NCBI RefSeq assembly: GCF_022761015.1
Contig: NZ_JAKWJQ010000002.1
Coordinates: 248,001 to 312,000 of the forward strand
Length of the DNA: 64,000 bases
DNA from: Humibacter sp. RRB41
Lineage (GTDB): Bacteria; Actinomycetota; Actinomycetes; Actinomycetales; Microbacteriaceae
Reading direction: 5' to 3'
Shown piece after piece: positions 1 through 8,406 of this stretch (the first letter of the stretch is position 1; every line of letters starts with the position of its first letter). The notes under the pieces were generated by a model that was not told the DNA's origin, did no database searches, and saw only the letters and a list, made by a program, of their open reading frames with translations. The translations under genes were made by a program, and so were the position numbers.

Positions 1-80
1 ATGTCGGCATCGTGACCGCGATCATCGGGGCGCCGTTCTTCATCTGGATCGTGCGACGCCAGAAGGTGCGTGAACTGTGA
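1..80 (+). CDS. FecCD-family iron-siderophore ABC permease, C-terminal end only
   Basis: Only the last 25 codons are inside the window, read in the frame that ends in TGA at 78-80. The tail reads VGIVTAIIGAPFFIWIVRRQ, which matches the conserved C-terminus of BtuC/FecCD permeases (a T-A-x-x-G-x-P-F-F segment followed by a basic end). The next permease starts with GTG at 77, overlapping this stop by four bases, so the two are translationally coupled. Together they would form the heterodimeric membrane channel of a ferric-siderophore importer. The start, the substrate-binding protein and the promoter are outside the window. Confidence 0.85.
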   Translation, partial: VGIVTAIIGAPFFIWIVRRQKVREL

Positions 81-1129
81 GCGCGGGCATCCTCGGCGCC
101 CGGTCCGAGGTGCGCACGATCGTCGCCGGTCGCAGGAAGCGGATGCGCCGCCGCGGCCTTGTCATCGCGATACTCGTGATCGCCGTGGTCGCCGTCTTCC
201 TCGCCACCCTGATGATCGGCCAGACCTTCTACGGCCCCGGAGATGTCATCAGGGTGATCTTCGGGCAGACGGTGCCAGGGGCATCCTTCACGGTCGGAGA
301 CCTGCGCCTGCCGCGAGCGAGCCTCGGCCTGCTCTCCGGATTCGCCTTCGGCATCGCCGGAGTCACGTTCCAGACCATGCTGCGCAATCCGCTCGCCTCA
401 CCCGATGTGATCGGCATCAGCTCAGGAGCGAGCGCGGCTGCCGTGTTCGGGATCATCGTGCTATCGCTCGACGGCGCCGCCGTCTCGCTGCTCGCGCTGT
501 GCGGCGCGCTCGTCACCGCGGCCGTGATCTACCTCCTGTCGAACCGCGGAGGCTTCGGCGGAACGCGCCTGATCCTGATCGGCATCGGCGTTGCGGCGAT
601 GCTCGAGAGCGTCATCTCGTACGTGCTCTCCCGTGCCGCGGCGTGGGACCTGCAGACGGCGATGCGATGGCTCACGGGAAGTCTGAACGGCGCAGAGTGG
701 TCCAGTGTTCTTCCGCTCGCCGTCGCGAGCCTCGTGCTGGTGCCGCTGCTGCTTTCTCAGGGGCGTTCGCTGAGCACTCTTCGGCTCGGCGACGACTCCG
801 CTGCGGCTCTCGGCGTTCGCGTCTCGCGCATCCGCCTGCTGGCGATCATCGCCGCTGTCGCGCTGCTGGCGATCGCCACGTCGGCCGCCGGTCCCATCGC
901 CTTCGTCGCCTTCATGTCGGGGCCGATCGCCGCCCGTCTCGTCGGCCCAGGAGGCTCTCCTCTGTTGCCGGCCGGTCTCGTCGGCTCGCTGCTCGTCATG
1001 CTGTCCGACCTGGTCGGCCAGTTCGCCTTCGACGGCCGTTACCCGGTCGGCGTCATCACGGGCGTGCTCGGCGCGCCCTACCTCGTCTTGCTCCTCACCA
1101 GGATGAACCGCACGGGAGGATCCCTGTGA
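77..1129 (+). CDS. FecCD-family iron-siderophore ABC transporter permease
   Basis: A 350-residue integral membrane protein. After a basic N-terminus (about residues 11-27) it shows roughly ten hydrophobic segments and carries the family hallmark RNPLASPDVIGISSGA near residues 103-118, the coupling region that contacts the ATPase. It should form the inner-membrane channel for ferric siderophores together with the preceding FecCD gene. GTG at 77 is chosen because it overlaps the previous stop (GTGA) and the next gene starts the same way at 1126. The length is normal for FecCD. The exact siderophore cannot be told from sequence. Confidence 0.93.
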   Translation: MSAGILGARSEVRTIVAGRRKRMRRRGLVIAILVIAVVAVFLATLMIGQTFYGPGDVIRVIFGQTVPGASFTVGDLRLPRASLGLLSGFAFGIAGVTFQTMLRNPLASPDVIGISSGASAAAVFGIIVLSLDGAAVSLLALCGALVTAAVIYLLSNRGGFGGTRLILIGIGVAAMLESVISYVLSRAAAWDLQTAMRWLTGSLNGAEWSSVLPLAVASLVLVPLLLSQGRSLSTLRLGDDSAAALGVRVSRIRLLAIIAAVALLAIATSAAGPIAFVAFMSGPIAARLVGPGGSPLLPAGLVGSLLVMLSDLVGQFAFDGRYPVGVITGVLGAPYLVLLLTRMNRTGGSL

Positions 1130-1965
1130 CCGAATCGCACACACTCGCCGCCGATGCCCTGACACTCGCCTACGGCGACCGCACGATCGTCGACGGCCTC
1201 GACCTCGTCGTGCCGCCTGGACGGATCACCGCCATCGTCGGTGCGAACGGCTGCGGCAAGTCCACGCTGCTGCGCGCGCTCGCGCGCATCGTCACTCCGA
1301 AGTCCGGTCAGGTGCTGCTCGACGGCACGTCGTTGCGCGAGCTGCCGACCAAGGAGATCGCCCGCACGCTGGGGCTGCTCCCCCAGTCGCCGACGGCGCC
1401 GGAGGGAATCGCGGTGTCCGATCTCGTGGGCAGGGGCAGGCATCCGCACCAGAAGTTCCTGGCGAGGTGGAGCGAGGGCGACTACGAATCGGTCGCGCGG
1501 GCATTGGCCTCGACGCGGACCACCGAGCTGGCCGATCGGCCGGTCGACGAACTCTCCGGTGGGCAACGGCAGCGGGTCTGGATCGCCATGGCGCTCGCTC
1601 AGGAGACCGACGTGCTGATGCTGGACGAGCCGACCACCTATCTCGACGTCGCGCACCAGATCGAGGTTCTCGACCTCCTCGCCGACTTGAATCAGGAACG
1701 GGGAACGACGATCGTGATGGTGCTTCACGACATGAATCTGGCCGCGCGTTACGCGGATCACGTCTTCGCGATGCGCGAAGGGCGCATCGTCGCAAGCGGA
1801 CCACCTGCCGAGGTGATGACGAGCGAACTCATCCGAACGGTCTTCGACCTGGACTGCACGGTCATCCCCGACCCGGTGTCCGGAGCGCCGCTCGTGCTCC
1901 CCCGTGGACGGCACCATGCGCGGGACGCCGAGCTCGAGCAGGTGGGAGCCTTCGATGCCCGCTGA
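1126..1965 (+). CDS. Iron-siderophore ABC transporter ATP-binding protein (FepC/FecE type)
   Basis: A 279-residue ABC ATPase. It has Walker A GANGCGKS (about 39-46), the Q-loop in LGLLPQSP, the signature LSGGQRQR (about 143-150), Walker B MLDEP (about 165-169) and the switch histidine in VLHDMN. The central LGLLPQ...VGRGRHPHQ segment is typical of the ferric-siderophore and cobalamin importer class. It powers the two FecCD permeases just upstream. The GTG start at 1126 overlaps the permease stop at 1127-1129 and is preceded by a GGGAGGA ribosome site. The longer reading frame from position 70 is rejected because it overlays the permease gene in another frame. Confidence 0.93.
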   Translation: MTESHTLAADALTLAYGDRTIVDGLDLVVPPGRITAIVGANGCGKSTLLRALARIVTPKSGQVLLDGTSLRELPTKEIARTLGLLPQSPTAPEGIAVSDLVGRGRHPHQKFLARWSEGDYESVARALASTRTTELADRPVDELSGGQRQRVWIAMALAQETDVLMLDEPTTYLDVAHQIEVLDLLADLNQERGTTIVMVLHDMNLAARYADHVFAMREGRIVASGPPAEVMTSELIRTVFDLDCTVIPDPVSGAPLVLPRGRHHARDAELEQVGAFDAR

Positions 1966-2851
1966 GACAGCGCGATTCTTCCGTGCCAAGGTCGCGGTGA
2001 TCAGCGACGTGACGCCGAGCTTCCGCCGCTTCACGTTCAGTGGAGGCGATCTGGCGAGCTACGGCGACCCGGGATACGACCAGCGCATCAAGGTGATCTT
2101 CCCGACGGCGACCGCCGGGCTCGACACGATGCCGAGCGCCGAGGACTGGTATACGACCTGGCGGGAGCTGCCGAAGGACGCCAGGCCTCCGTTCCGCACC
2201 TACACCACGCGGGCTGTGCGCAATGAGCTGTGCGAGGTGGACATCGACATGGTGGCGCACGATGTGGTCGGCCCTGCCTCCGCGTGGATCGCGAGCGCCG
2301 AGGTGGGCGACGAGGTGCTCATCTACGGTCCGACGACGCACCACAGCGGCGTCAGCCTCGGCGTCGACTTCGTGCCACCCGCGAAAACCGAGAACTATCT
2401 GCTGGCCGGGGACGAGACGGCCGCGCCCGCCATCGCGGGCATCCTCGAGCAGCTGCCGCAGGATGCCCGTGGCGTCGTCGTGCTCGAAGTGCCGCATGCC
2501 GACGATGCTCGCTACCTCCCGCGCCATCCTGGATTCGACTACCGGGTGGCTTCACGCGGCAGCGCCGAACGGCATCGCCACCTGGTCGCGGCCGTGCGGC
2601 ACGCGGTCGCGGAGCTCGCGCCCGCCGGCCGCGGCGCCGAGGTCGAGGAGCTCGACACCGACCTCATCTGGGAGGTGCCCCGCACGGCAAAGGGTGGGGC
2701 AGCGCTGAAGAGTGCGCCGCTCTACGCCTGGCTCGCCGGGGAGGCAGGGGCGATCAAGGCACTGCGCAGACACCTGGTGAGCGGGCACGGCGTCGACCGT
2801 CGCGCCGTCGCCTTCATGGGCTACTGGCGCCTGGACAAGGCGGAGGCCTGA
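1955..2851 (+). CDS. Siderophore-interacting FAD-binding reductase (SIP/ViuB family)
   Basis: A 298-residue protein of the SIP family, which uses FAD and NAD(P)H to reduce ferric siderophores in the cytoplasm and release Fe2+. Family features visible are the GYDQRIKVIFP segment near the N-terminus, the flavin-binding R-T-Y-T-T-R stretch, LAGDETAAPAIAGIL in the C-terminal Rossmann-like part, and the closing AWLAGEAGAIKALRRHL and GYWR. ATG 1955 is preferred over ATG 1904 because it lies just before the end of the ATPase gene with a GGTGGGAG-like ribosome site, and because the family motif begins right after it. Position as last gene of the importer operon fits the role. Confidence 0.92.
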   Translation: MPAETARFFRAKVAVISDVTPSFRRFTFSGGDLASYGDPGYDQRIKVIFPTATAGLDTMPSAEDWYTTWRELPKDARPPFRTYTTRAVRNELCEVDIDMVAHDVVGPASAWIASAEVGDEVLIYGPTTHHSGVSLGVDFVPPAKTENYLLAGDETAAPAIAGILEQLPQDARGVVVLEVPHADDARYLPRHPGFDYRVASRGSAERHRHLVAAVRHAVAELAPAGRGAEVEELDTDLIWEVPRTAKGGAALKSAPLYAWLAGEAGAIKALRRHLVSGHGVDRRAVAFMGYWRLDKAEA

Positions 2852-2880
2852 CGGCGCGCGTTACGTTGCTCGTTGCGCGC

Positions 2881-2910
2881 TGCGCTGCTCTGTGTTGCGC
2901 TGCTCTGTGT
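2881..2910. repeat. Two tandem copies of a 15-bp GCTG-rich unit
   Basis: The unit TGCGCTGCTCTGTGT occurs at 2881-2895 and again at 2896-2910. It sits inside a low-complexity GCTG/TGTT-rich run from about 2865 to 2945, just after the siderophore reductase. No start codon with a convincing ribosome site goes with it. It looks like slippage-prone filler DNA at a convergent gene boundary. Confidence 0.75.
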
Positions 2911-2954
2911 TGTTCTGCCGCTGCGCTGCTGCGCCGCTGCCGGCCTCCAGATGT

Positions 2955-3017
2955 CGTTTCAACTGCAGAAATGGCGAATAGCCCAAGCCCGGAAGCGCCA
3001 TTTCTGCAGTTGAAACG
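2955..3017. terminator. Perfect 22-bp inverted repeat, candidate bidirectional terminator or palindromic element
   Basis: Arms at 2955-2976 and 2996-3017 are perfectly complementary over 22 bp (each contains CTGCAGAAATGGCG or its complement) around a 19-base loop. The hairpin lies between the convergent siderophore reductase (stop 2851) and sufT (stop 3392). There is no T-run after either arm, so classical intrinsic termination is not certain. The arms are less GC-rich than their surroundings, which is unusual and would also fit a small palindromic mobile or regulatory element. Confidence 0.55.
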
Positions 3018-3066
3018 CAATCTCGCGTGCGGAGCAGCTGGCGTGGGGATGGCGGCGCTGGGTGGA

Positions 3067-3381
3067 GACCGGCGCATATCTCTGAGACGTGACCCGCTCT
3101 GCGAGGTGGCGGCTTCGCCGGCGCCGTACGCGACCATGCGCATAGCCGACCGCGGCGCGCCGGGCAAGGACCGGCGCATATCTCTGAGACGTGACCCGCT
3201 CTGCGAGGTGGCGGCTTCGCCGGCGCCGTACGCGACCATGCGCATAGCCGACCGCGGCGCGCCGGGCAAGGACCGGCGCATATCTCTGAGACGTGACCCG
3301 CTCTGCGAGGTGGCGGCTTCGCCGGCGCCGTACGCGACCATGCGCATAGCCGACCGCGGCGCGCCGGGCAAGGACCGGCGC
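3067..3381 (-). repeat. Three 102-bp tandem repeats (locus 1 of a dispersed 3'-flanking repeat family)
   Basis: Copies begin at 3067, 3169 and 3271, each 102 bp and apparently identical, followed by a 9-bp start of a fourth at 3373. The element ends about 10 bp from the sufT stop at 3392, so on the sufT strand it lies immediately 3' of the gene. Each unit contains a small hairpin (GGCG-GCTT-CGCC in the first copy at 3108-3119). It aligns without gaps to the elements at 25241-25462 and 53465-53561. All frames are open only because the DNA is GC-rich and the period is a multiple of three; no gene is supported. Confidence 0.85.
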
Positions 3382-3391
3382 GCAAGACAAC

Positions 3392-3721
3392 TCAGATAGC
3401 GAAACCGAGGGCGCGCATCATGTCGCGGCCGTCTTCGGTGATGCGCTCAGGGCCCCACGGGGGCATCCACACCCAGTTGATGCGGAAGCGCTCCACGACC
3501 CCGTCGAGCGATTCGGCGGTCTGGTCCTCGAGCACGTCGGTGAGCGGGCATCCGGCGCTGGTCAGCGTCATCGAGATGACGAGGGCGTCGTTCTCCTCGT
3601 CCCATGCGAGGTCGTAGATCAGTCCGAGGTCGACGATGTTGACGCCGAGCTCGGGGTCCATGACGTCCTTCAACGCCTCTTCGACCTGGTCGTAGAGGGT
3701 GGGAGCGAGCGTGGAAGCCAT
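3392..3721 (-). CDS. sufT: SufT / MIP18-like iron-sulfur assembly factor (DUF59)
   Basis: A 109-residue DUF59 protein. The family helps deliver or mature iron-sulfur clusters. Visible features are the N-terminal MDPELGVNIVDLGLIYDL segment and the conserved cysteine in TSAGCPLTD, followed by the family's usual C-terminal region of aromatic residues and prolines (WVWMPPWGPE). It is the last gene of the suf operon, starting four bases after the sufC stop (ATG 3721, sufC stop at 3726). Length and position are as in other Actinobacteria. The SufT name rests on operon context; by sequence alone it is a DUF59 metal-sulfur cluster assembly factor. Confidence 0.9.
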   Translation of the reverse strand: MASTLAPTLYDQVEEALKDVMDPELGVNIVDLGLIYDLAWDEENDALVISMTLTSAGCPLTDVLEDQTAESLDGVVERFRINWVWMPPWGPERITEDGRDMMRALGFAI

Positions 3722-3725
3722 GAAA

Positions 3726-4532
3726 TCAGCCTACGCTCGCCGGCGCGTCGTCGGGCAGGACGGCATCCGTATCGTCTTCGCCATCGGTGACGAAGCGCAC
3801 GTAGCCCTCTTCTTCCAGCTGCTCGGCCAGCTCGGGGCCGCCCTCTTCCGCCACACGACCTGCGACGAACACGTGCACGAAGTCGGGCTTGATGTAGCGC
3901 AGGATGCGCGTGTAGTGCGTGATCAGCAGCACGCCCAGCTTGGTGTTGTCGTGAGCGCGGTTGACGCCCTCCGACACGATCTTCAGCGCGTCGATGTCGA
4001 GTCCGGAGTCGGTCTCGTCGAGCACGGCGAACTTCGGCTTCAACAGCTCGAGCTGCAGAATCTCGTTGCGCTTCTTCTCACCGCCGGAGAAGCCCTCGTT
4101 CACGTTGCGCGCGGCGAACGACGAGTCCATCTTCAGGTTGTCCATGGCGGCCTTGACGTCCTTGGTCCAGTGACGGATCGAAGGAGCCTCCCCATCGATG
4201 GCCGTCTTGGCAGTTCGCAGGAAGTTCGTGTTGGTCACGCCCGGGATCTCGACCGGGTACTGCATGGCGAGGAAGAGGCCGGCACGTGCGCGCTCGTCGA
4301 CGGTCATCGCGAGCACGCTCTTCCCGTCGAGCTCGATGCTGCCGCGCGTCACCTTGTACTTGGGGTGGCCCGAGATCGTGTAGGCGAGCGTCGACTTGCC
4401 CGACCCGTTCGGGCCCATGATGGCGTGGATCTCGTCGGTGTTGATGGTCAGGTCGACACCGCGGAGGATCTCCTTGGTGCCCTGATCGGTCTCGACGGTG
4501 ACGTGCAGGTCGCGGATGGCGAGTGTGGACAT
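3726..4532 (-). CDS. sufC: SufC, ATPase of the SufBCD scaffold
   Basis: A 268-residue ABC-type ATPase that works in the cytoplasm with SufB and SufD to assemble Fe-S clusters. Walker [10 protein letters not shown] lies at about 40-48. The SufC-typical [14 protein letters not shown] segment follows, then the variant signature [13 protein letters not shown] and a Walker B ending in [15 protein letters not shown], which is characteristic of SufC rather than of transporters. There is no partner permease of transporter type. It starts three bases after the Rieske gene stop and is followed four bases later by sufT, so all are one transcript. Confidence 0.96.
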   Translation of the reverse strand: MSTLAIRDLHVTVETDQGTKEILRGVDLTINTDEIHAIMGPNGSGKSTLAYTISGHPKYKVTRGSIELDGKSVLAMTVDERARAGLFLAMQYPVEIPGVTNTNFLRTAKTAIDGEAPSIRHWTKDVKAAMDNLKMDSSFAARNVNEGFSGGEKKRNEILQLELLKPKFAVLDETDSGLDIDALKIVSEGVNRAHDNTKLGVLLITHYTRILRYIKPDFVHVFVAGRVAEEGGPELAEQLEEEGYVRFVTDGEDDTDAVLPDDAPASVG

Positions 4533-4535
4533 GGC

Positions 4536-4862
4536 TCAGCTGGCTTTCGTGGTAGTCGGGTCGATGAAGACGTCTCCGTCGATGAGCTCGACGGTGAAAA
4601 CGGGGACCGGCTCGTAGGCCGGCAGGTTGAGGGGCTTTCCGGTGAGGAGCGAGAACTGCGATCCGTGCGCCCAGCACTCGATCGCCTCGCCCTCGACGAA
4701 GCCCTCGGACAGCGAGATGTCGCCGTGCGTGCAGGTGTCGCCGATGGCGTGGATGTCGCCGGCCGAGTCCTTGACGAGTGCGATCGGCACGCCGCCGACC
4801 ACAACCCGCCTGGCCTCGTTCGCCACCAGCTCAGCTGCAGGGCAGACGCGCTCCGCGCTCAC
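4536..4862 (-). CDS. Rieske-type [2Fe-2S] ferredoxin of the suf operon
   Basis: A 108-residue single-domain Rieske protein. The cluster ligands are visible as C44-x-H46 (CTHGD) and C63-x2-H66 (CWAHG), the standard CxH...CxxH spacing. It is a soluble ferredoxin like the small subunit of non-heme dioxygenases, but no oxygenase is nearby. In Actinobacteria this gene is regularly inserted between sufD and sufC, where it probably supplies electrons or serves as an early acceptor of clusters; that role is inferred. The GTG start at 4862 overlaps the sufD stop (GTGA). Confidence 0.92.
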   Translation of the reverse strand: MSAERVCPAAELVANEARRVVVGGVPIALVKDSAGDIHAIGDTCTHGDISLSEGFVEGEAIECWAHGSQFSLLTGKPLNLPAYEPVPVFTVELIDGDVFIDPTTTKAS

Positions 4863-5995
4863 CGTTCCACTCCGGAGAGCTCAGCCTCGATCGCGTCGTG
4901 CAGGTGCTCCTCGAGCGCCGGCGAACCGATCTGCTGCACGATCTCGATGAGGAAGCCTCGTACGACGAGGCGACGGGCCTCGTCCTCGGTGATGCCACGC
5001 GACTGCAGGTAGAACAGCTGCTCGTCGTCGAAGCGTCCGGTCGCGCTCGCGTGACCCGCTCCGACGATGTCGCCGATCTCGATCTCGAGGTTCGGCACCG
5101 AGTCGGCGCGCGCACCCTCGGTGAGCACCAGGTTGCGGTTCTGCTCGTAGCTGTCGGTGCCGACGGCCCGCTGGCCGATGAGCACATCGCCGATCCAGAC
5201 CGTGTGGGCGGATACCCCCTGCAGCGCGCCCTTGTAGGTCACGCGGCTGCGCTGGTTGCTTTCGTCGTGGAAGACGTACACCTGGTGCTCGATGTACTGG
5301 CCGGCATCCGCGAAGTAGGCGCCGTAGGCTTCGATCTCCGCGCCGGGTCCGGCGAGATGCACGGCAGGGTTCAACCGGATGAAGCCGCCGCCGAGCGAGA
5401 CCGTCACGTGCTTGAGACGGGCGTCGCGACCGACCGACGCGAAATGCGTCGAGACGTGCCGCGAGGCATCCGTCCACTCCTGCACGCTGACGAGTGTGAG
5501 CTGAGAGCCCTGCTCGAGCACGATCTCGATGTTCTCGGTGAGGCTGGCATCTCCCGTATTGCGCAGCACGAGGGTGCCACTACTGCCCGCGAGGGCGTGC
5601 ACGACGGTGTGTGCAGCGCGGTCGCCGTTGCCCAGACCGGAGCGCGACAGCACGGCCTCTCCGGTGTCGCCGGAGACCGTGACGAGGAGAGCCTCGTCGA
5701 ACGAGCTCCAGGCGTTCGCGGATGCCTTCTCCTCCGGTGTGCCTGCCGCGCCGATCAGCGCATGGTCGCGGCCGACCCACTCCGCGGTCACTCCGCCGCT
5801 TGCTGTGAGCTCGGTGTCGTAGCGGGATCCGTCGAGTCCGGGCTCGAAGAGCTGCGCGATGCGGGCGACAGGCGTGTACCGCCAGGTCGCCTCACGACCG
5901 GTGACCGCGCCGAAGTCCGCGACGTCTGTCGACGCGAAGCGCTCCGAACGGGTCTGGACCGGGATGAACGTGGGTTCTGTCTCGGTGATGGTCAT
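4859..5995 (-). CDS. sufD: SufD, Fe-S cluster scaffold subunit
   Basis: A 378-residue beta-helix scaffold protein of the SUF system. The C-terminal half carries the SufB/SufD family pattern: H-Q-V-Y-V-F-H-D-E, K-G-A-L-Q-G, the SVPNLEIEIGDIVGAGHAS stretch and the closing EDEARRLVVRGFLIEIVQQI. SufD pairs with SufB and the SufC dimer as the site of cluster assembly. ATG 5995 is chosen because it lies two bases after the sufB stop and the alignable sequence starts there; the longer open frame above it overlays sufB. Confidence 0.95.
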   Translation of the reverse strand: MTITETEPTFIPVQTRSERFASTDVADFGAVTGREATWRYTPVARIAQLFEPGLDGSRYDTELTASGGVTAEWVGRDHALIGAAGTPEEKASANAWSSFDEALLVTVSGDTGEAVLSRSGLGNGDRAAHTVVHALAGSSGTLVLRNTGDASLTENIEIVLEQGSQLTLVSVQEWTDASRHVSTHFASVGRDARLKHVTVSLGGGFIRLNPAVHLAGPGAEIEAYGAYFADAGQYIEHQVYVFHDESNQRSRVTYKGALQGVSAHTVWIGDVLIGQRAVGTDSYEQNRNLVLTEGARADSVPNLEIEIGDIVGAGHASATGRFDDEQLFYLQSRGITEDEARRLVVRGFLIEIVQQIGSPALEEHLHDAIEAELSGVER

Positions 5996-5997
5996 GA

Positions 5998-7416
5998 CTA
6001 ACCGACGGATCCTTCCATGCCCATCTCGATGAGCTTGTTGAGTTCGAGCGCGTATTCCATCGGAAGTTCGCGTGCGATCGGCTCGATGAAGCCTCGCACG
6101 ATCATGGCCATGGCCTCGTCTTCCGGCATGCCGCGGCTCATCAGATAGAAGAGCTGTTCCTCGCTGACGCGGGAGACCGTCGCCTCGTGCCCGAGCTGCA
6201 CGTCGTCGACGCGGATGTCGATGGACGGGTAGGTGTCGCTGCGCGAGATGGTGTCGACCAGCAGCGCATCGCAACGCACCGTGTTCGCGGCGTGGTGGGC
6301 GTCTTTCTCCACCCGAACCTCACCGCGGTAGCCGGCACGTCCGCCGCCGCGAGCAATCGACTTGGAGACGATCGAGGACTGCGTGTAGGGCGCGAGGTGG
6401 ATCATCTTTGCGCCGGCATCCTGGTGCTGGCCCGGACCGGCGAAGGCCACGGAGAGCGTCTCGCCCTTCGCGTGCTCCCCCGCCAGGAAGATCGACGGGT
6501 ACTTCATCGTCACCTTGGAGCCGATGTTGCCGTCGATCCACTCCATCGTCGCGCCCTCGTGGGCGATCGCACGCTTGGTGACGAGGTTGTAGACGTTGTT
6601 CGACCAGTTCTGGATCGTCGTGTAACGCACGCGTGCGCCCTTCTTCACGATGATCTCGACTACGGCCGAGTGCAGGGAATCCGACTTGTAGATCGGGGCA
6701 GTGCAGCCCTCGATGTAGTGCACGTAGCTGTCTTCGTCGGCGATGATGAGCGTTCGTTCGAACTGGCCCATATTCTCCGTGTTGATACGGAAGTAGGCCT
6801 GTAACGGAATGTCGACGTGGACGCCCTTGGGGACGTAGACGAACGATCCGCCGGACCACACGGCGGTGTTCAGGGCGGCGAACTTGTTGTCGCCGGCCGG
6901 AATGACCGTGCCGTAGTACTCCTCGAAGAACTCCGGGTGCTCGCGAAGAGCGGTATCGGTGTCCATGAAGATGACACCCTGCGCCTCGAGGTCCTCGCGG
7001 ATCTGGTGATAGACGACCTCGGACTCGTACTGCGCAGCAACGCCTCCGACGAGTCGCTGCCGTTCAGCCTCGGGGATGCCGAGCTTCTCGTACGTGTTCT
7101 TGATGTCATCCGGCAGGTCGTCCCAGGTCTGGGCCTGCTTCTCGGTCGACCGCACGAAGTACTTGATGTTGTCGAAGTCGATCTCGGAGAGATCGGCGCC
7201 CCAGGTCGGCATGGGTTTGCGCTGGAACATGGACAGGGCCTTGATGCGGCGCTGGAGCATCCATTCCGGCTCGTTCTTGAGGGCGGAGATGTCGCGGACC
7301 ACCTGGTCCGAAAGACCGCGACGAGCTGTCGCCCCTGCTGCGTCTGAATCGGACCAGCCGAACTCGTACTGGCCGAGGCCGGCGAGTTCTGGACGGTCGA
7401 TGAGAACGTCTGACAT
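5998..7416 (-). CDS. sufB: SufB, Fe-S cluster scaffold subunit
   Basis: A 472-residue SufB, full length for the family. Recognisable parts are the N-terminal [16 protein letters not shown], the central [18 protein letters not shown], the [11 protein letters not shown] region, and a C-terminal [20 protein letters not shown] followed by [12 protein letters not shown]. SufB holds the nascent cluster in the SufBC2D complex. ATG 7416 has an AACGAGG ribosome site and gives the usual N-terminus. It is the first gene of the operon on this strand. No sufR repressor gene lies upstream, and sufS and sufU are not in the window. Confidence 0.96.
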   Translation of the reverse strand: MSDVLIDRPELAGLGQYEFGWSDSDAAGATARRGLSDQVVRDISALKNEPEWMLQRRIKALSMFQRKPMPTWGADLSEIDFDNIKYFVRSTEKQAQTWDDLPDDIKNTYEKLGIPEAERQRLVGGVAAQYESEVVYHQIREDLEAQGVIFMDTDTALREHPEFFEEYYGTVIPAGDNKFAALNTAVWSGGSFVYVPKGVHVDIPLQAYFRINTENMGQFERTLIIADEDSYVHYIEGCTAPIYKSDSLHSAVVEIIVKKGARVRYTTIQNWSNNVYNLVTKRAIAHEGATMEWIDGNIGSKVTMKYPSIFLAGEHAKGETLSVAFAGPGQHQDAGAKMIHLAPYTQSSIVSKSIARGGGRAGYRGEVRVEKDAHHAANTVRCDALLVDTISRSDTYPSIDIRVDDVQLGHEATVSRVSEEQLFYLMSRGMPEDEAMAMIVRGFIEPIARELPMEYALELNKLIEMGMEGSVG

Positions 7417-7528
7417 TGTGAATACCTCGTTTTCCTGCCGCCCGTGACCGGCTTCAGACCGGCTCCGACCCCGGATTTCACCATCGCGGGTCGATAGTGA
7501 AAGGGCACGGATTGTGCGGATGGCTTGT

Positions 7529-7547
7529 GAGTGCCGACGGTGCACTC
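7529..7547. promoter_or_regulatory. Short inverted repeat upstream of sufB, possible operator
   Basis: GAGTGC at 7529-7534 and GCACTC at 7542-7547 are separated by seven bases, in the 226-bp space between the sufB start (7416) and the DUF899 stop (7643). That space should hold the suf promoter. The repeat could be an operator for an unseen Fe-S or iron regulator, or part of a terminator for the DUF899 gene. It is short enough to be chance. Confidence 0.2.
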
Positions 7548-7642
7548 CTGAACCCTTGGATTCTACAGGGCCGGGCACGGCAGCGAGCCAATCCGCGGCA
7601 TCCTCTCGGGTGCGCAGGTCGGCTCGCGCCCTTTTCGACGGC

Positions 7643-8329
7643 TCAGTCGGCTGCAGGTCCGTATGCTGCGGCGACCTCCTGCGACGAGGTCCAGCGGGAA
7701 TAAGTAGGCGACTGCGGCCATCCCTCCGGCGAGTCCTGCCACTCCTCCTGCCTGCCATACGGCAGCAGGTCGATCAGGGCGAACGTGTGGCTGAGCTGCT
7801 CGGTACCCCTGCCGTTCGTGTGCCACGTGCGGTAGACCACGTCGCCTTCGCGGAGGAACACGTTGACGGCGAACCCTCCCCCACGCGGCGCACCGACGTC
7901 AGCGCCGAATGCACTGTTCGCCGTTGAATACCAGGTCATGCGGTTGCCGACTCGTCGCTTGTACGCGAGCGCTTGATCGATCGGCCCCTGCGTGACGATC
8001 ACGAATCTGGCGTCATAGGGCTTCAGGAATTCGAAGCGGGTGAACTGCGACGTGAATCCGGTGCAGCCAGGGCACTGCCACTCCTCGTCGTCGAACCACA
8101 TGTGGTTGTAGACGATGAGTTGCGACGCGCCATCGAACACGTCAGCAAGGCTGACGGGGCCGTTCTCTCCCTCGAGCGTGTAGTCCGGCATGCGCACGGC
8201 GGGCATCCGACGGCGCTGCGCCGCCACTGCGTCGAGCTCGCGTGTCGCGGCCTTCTCGCGGATGCGCAGCGCGTCGAGTTCTCGTTGCCACGTGTCGGCG
8301 TCGACAACCGGCGGCAGTGCGGTGCTCAT
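7643..8329 (-). CDS. DUF899 thioredoxin-like family protein
   Basis: A 228-residue protein of the DUF899 family, which has a thioredoxin-like fold and no firmly established reaction. Typical features are the N-terminal W-Q-R-E-L-D-A-L...R-E-K-A-A-T-R segment, the [19 protein letters not shown] block carrying a C-x-x-C pair, the FVIVTQGP stretch, and the [10 protein letters not shown] segment. It is soluble with no signal peptide. ATG 8329 is 77 bp from the divergent TetR start, and the shared space holds an inverted repeat. It is therefore a likely TetR target, possibly a thiol or organic-hydroperoxide protein; that function is a guess. Confidence 0.85.
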   Translation of the reverse strand: MSTALPPVVDADTWQRELDALRIREKAATRELDAVAAQRRRMPAVRMPDYTLEGENGPVSLADVFDGASQLIVYNHMWFDDEEWQCPGCTGFTSQFTRFEFLKPYDARFVIVTQGPIDQALAYKRRVGNRMTWYSTANSAFGADVGAPRGGGFAVNVFLREGDVVYRTWHTNGRGTEQLSHTFALIDLLPYGRQEEWQDSPEGWPQSPTYSRWTSSQEVAAAYGPAAD

Positions 8330-8349
8330 GTCTTCTCCCACTCCTATGT

Positions 8350-8382
8350 GTACAGTGTGAACATTGGTTTCCAACACAGTAC
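8350..8382. promoter_or_regulatory. Putative TetR operator between DUF899 and TetR genes
   Basis: A 33-bp imperfect palindrome with arms GTACAGTGT (8350-8358) and ACACAGTAC (8374-8382); eight of nine positions pair. It sits in the 77-bp space between the two divergent starts (8329 and 8407). Size and location fit an autoregulatory TetR site that also covers the DUF899 promoter. No experimental match is claimed. Confidence 0.45.
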
Positions 8383-8406
8383 TCGGCTTGCCGGAGAGGA
8401 TCAAGG

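Noticed and set aside
70-1965. A 631-codon open frame spanning the permease and ATPase genes
   Set aside because: Its first half overlays the FecCD permease in another frame and encodes Arg-rich, motif-free sequence. Only the part from GTG 1126 is a real protein.
3067-3381. Possible CRISPR array
   Set aside because: The units are contiguous and identical with no unique spacers, and no cas genes are present.
2814-3399. Several open frames with repetitive protein sequence (34-residue periods)
   Set aside because: They arise from the 102-bp tandem repeat, which is a multiple of three and lacks stops. There is no ribosome site and no consistent frame relative to the neighbouring genes.
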